A model generated the notes under the pieces. That model was not told the DNA's origin, made no database searches, and saw nothing but the letters and a program-made list of their open reading frames with translations. Made by a program: the position numbers and the translations under genes. This document shows, in pieces, positions 5,965-5,985 of a stretch of DNA of 5,985 nt; positions within the stretch are counted from its first letter, which is position 1, and every line of letters starts with the position of its first letter. Source of the DNA: an uncultured Verrucomicrobiota bacterium (GTDB lineage: Bacteria > Verrucomicrobiota > Kiritimatiellia > RFP12 > UBA1067); contig CALYRV010000092.1 in assembly GCA_945483525.1 (NCBI GenBank), positions 1 through 5,985 of the forward strand. Direction: 5' to 3'.

Positions 5965-5985
5965 GTAGTGTGGATTGTCGGTTGG

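Noticed and set aside
5951..5985. Promoter for the nuclease gene
   Set aside because: Only 35 bp are available and no -10 or -35 element is convincing; the promoter probably lies outside the window.

Overview
The window holds one compact, fully minus-strand locus of a Gram-negative (diderm) bacterium. Read in the direction of transcription (high to low coordinates) it contains a beta-CASP metallo-beta-lactamase RNase (5950-4550), then an intrinsic terminator fused to an extended -10 promoter (about 4503-4465). A three-gene operon for an inner-membrane platform plus outer-membrane secretin follows: a GspL-type PilM-PilN fusion (4455-3175), a GspM/PilO-type protein (3173-2640) and a long GspD-type secretin that starts at 2585 and runs off the window at base 1 without a stop codon. 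No RNA gene, IS element, CRISPR array or integration site was seen. Nearly everything is coding: the only gaps are 94 bp (4456-4549), 54 bp (2586-2639), 1 bp between the GspL- and GspM-type genes, and 35 bp upstream of the nuclease.

Organism: the sequence is moderately GC-rich, has strong GGAGG-type ribosome sites on two genes, and encodes an outer-membrane secretin. A GspL-like fusion placed directly before a PilO/GspM-like gene and a secretin, together with intergenic heptamer-type repeats, reminds me of the PVC group (Verrucomicrobiota/Kiritimatiellota/Lentisphaerota). That placement is an impression and not a demonstrated assignment.

How the genes fit together: the GspL-type protein has a cytoplasmic actin-like part, one membrane helix and a periplasmic ferredoxin-like domain. 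The GspM/PilO-type protein has one membrane helix, a coiled coil and a periplasmic ferredoxin-like domain. In known systems such proteins form the assembly platform linking the cytoplasmic ATPase and inner-membrane core to the secretin, through which folded proteins (type II secretion) or a pilus (type IV pilus) pass. The order matches pilM-N-O-(P)-Q, but the domain content (fused L, secretin with N0-N1-N2-N3 and no AMIN domain) is type II secretion-like, and no PilP/GspC connector lies between. The ATPase, inner-membrane core protein and pseudopilins are not in the window.

The most interesting points are non-coding or dual-coding. The platform operon appears to start from a promoter whose TG(n)TATAAT element touches the U-tract of the upstream terminator, and whose expected start site leaves only a few bases before the ATG, so it may be leaderless. 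The hydrophobic core of the secretin signal peptide is encoded by four tandem 7-bp repeats, next to a second, roughly 9-bp-period repeat in the intergenic leader.
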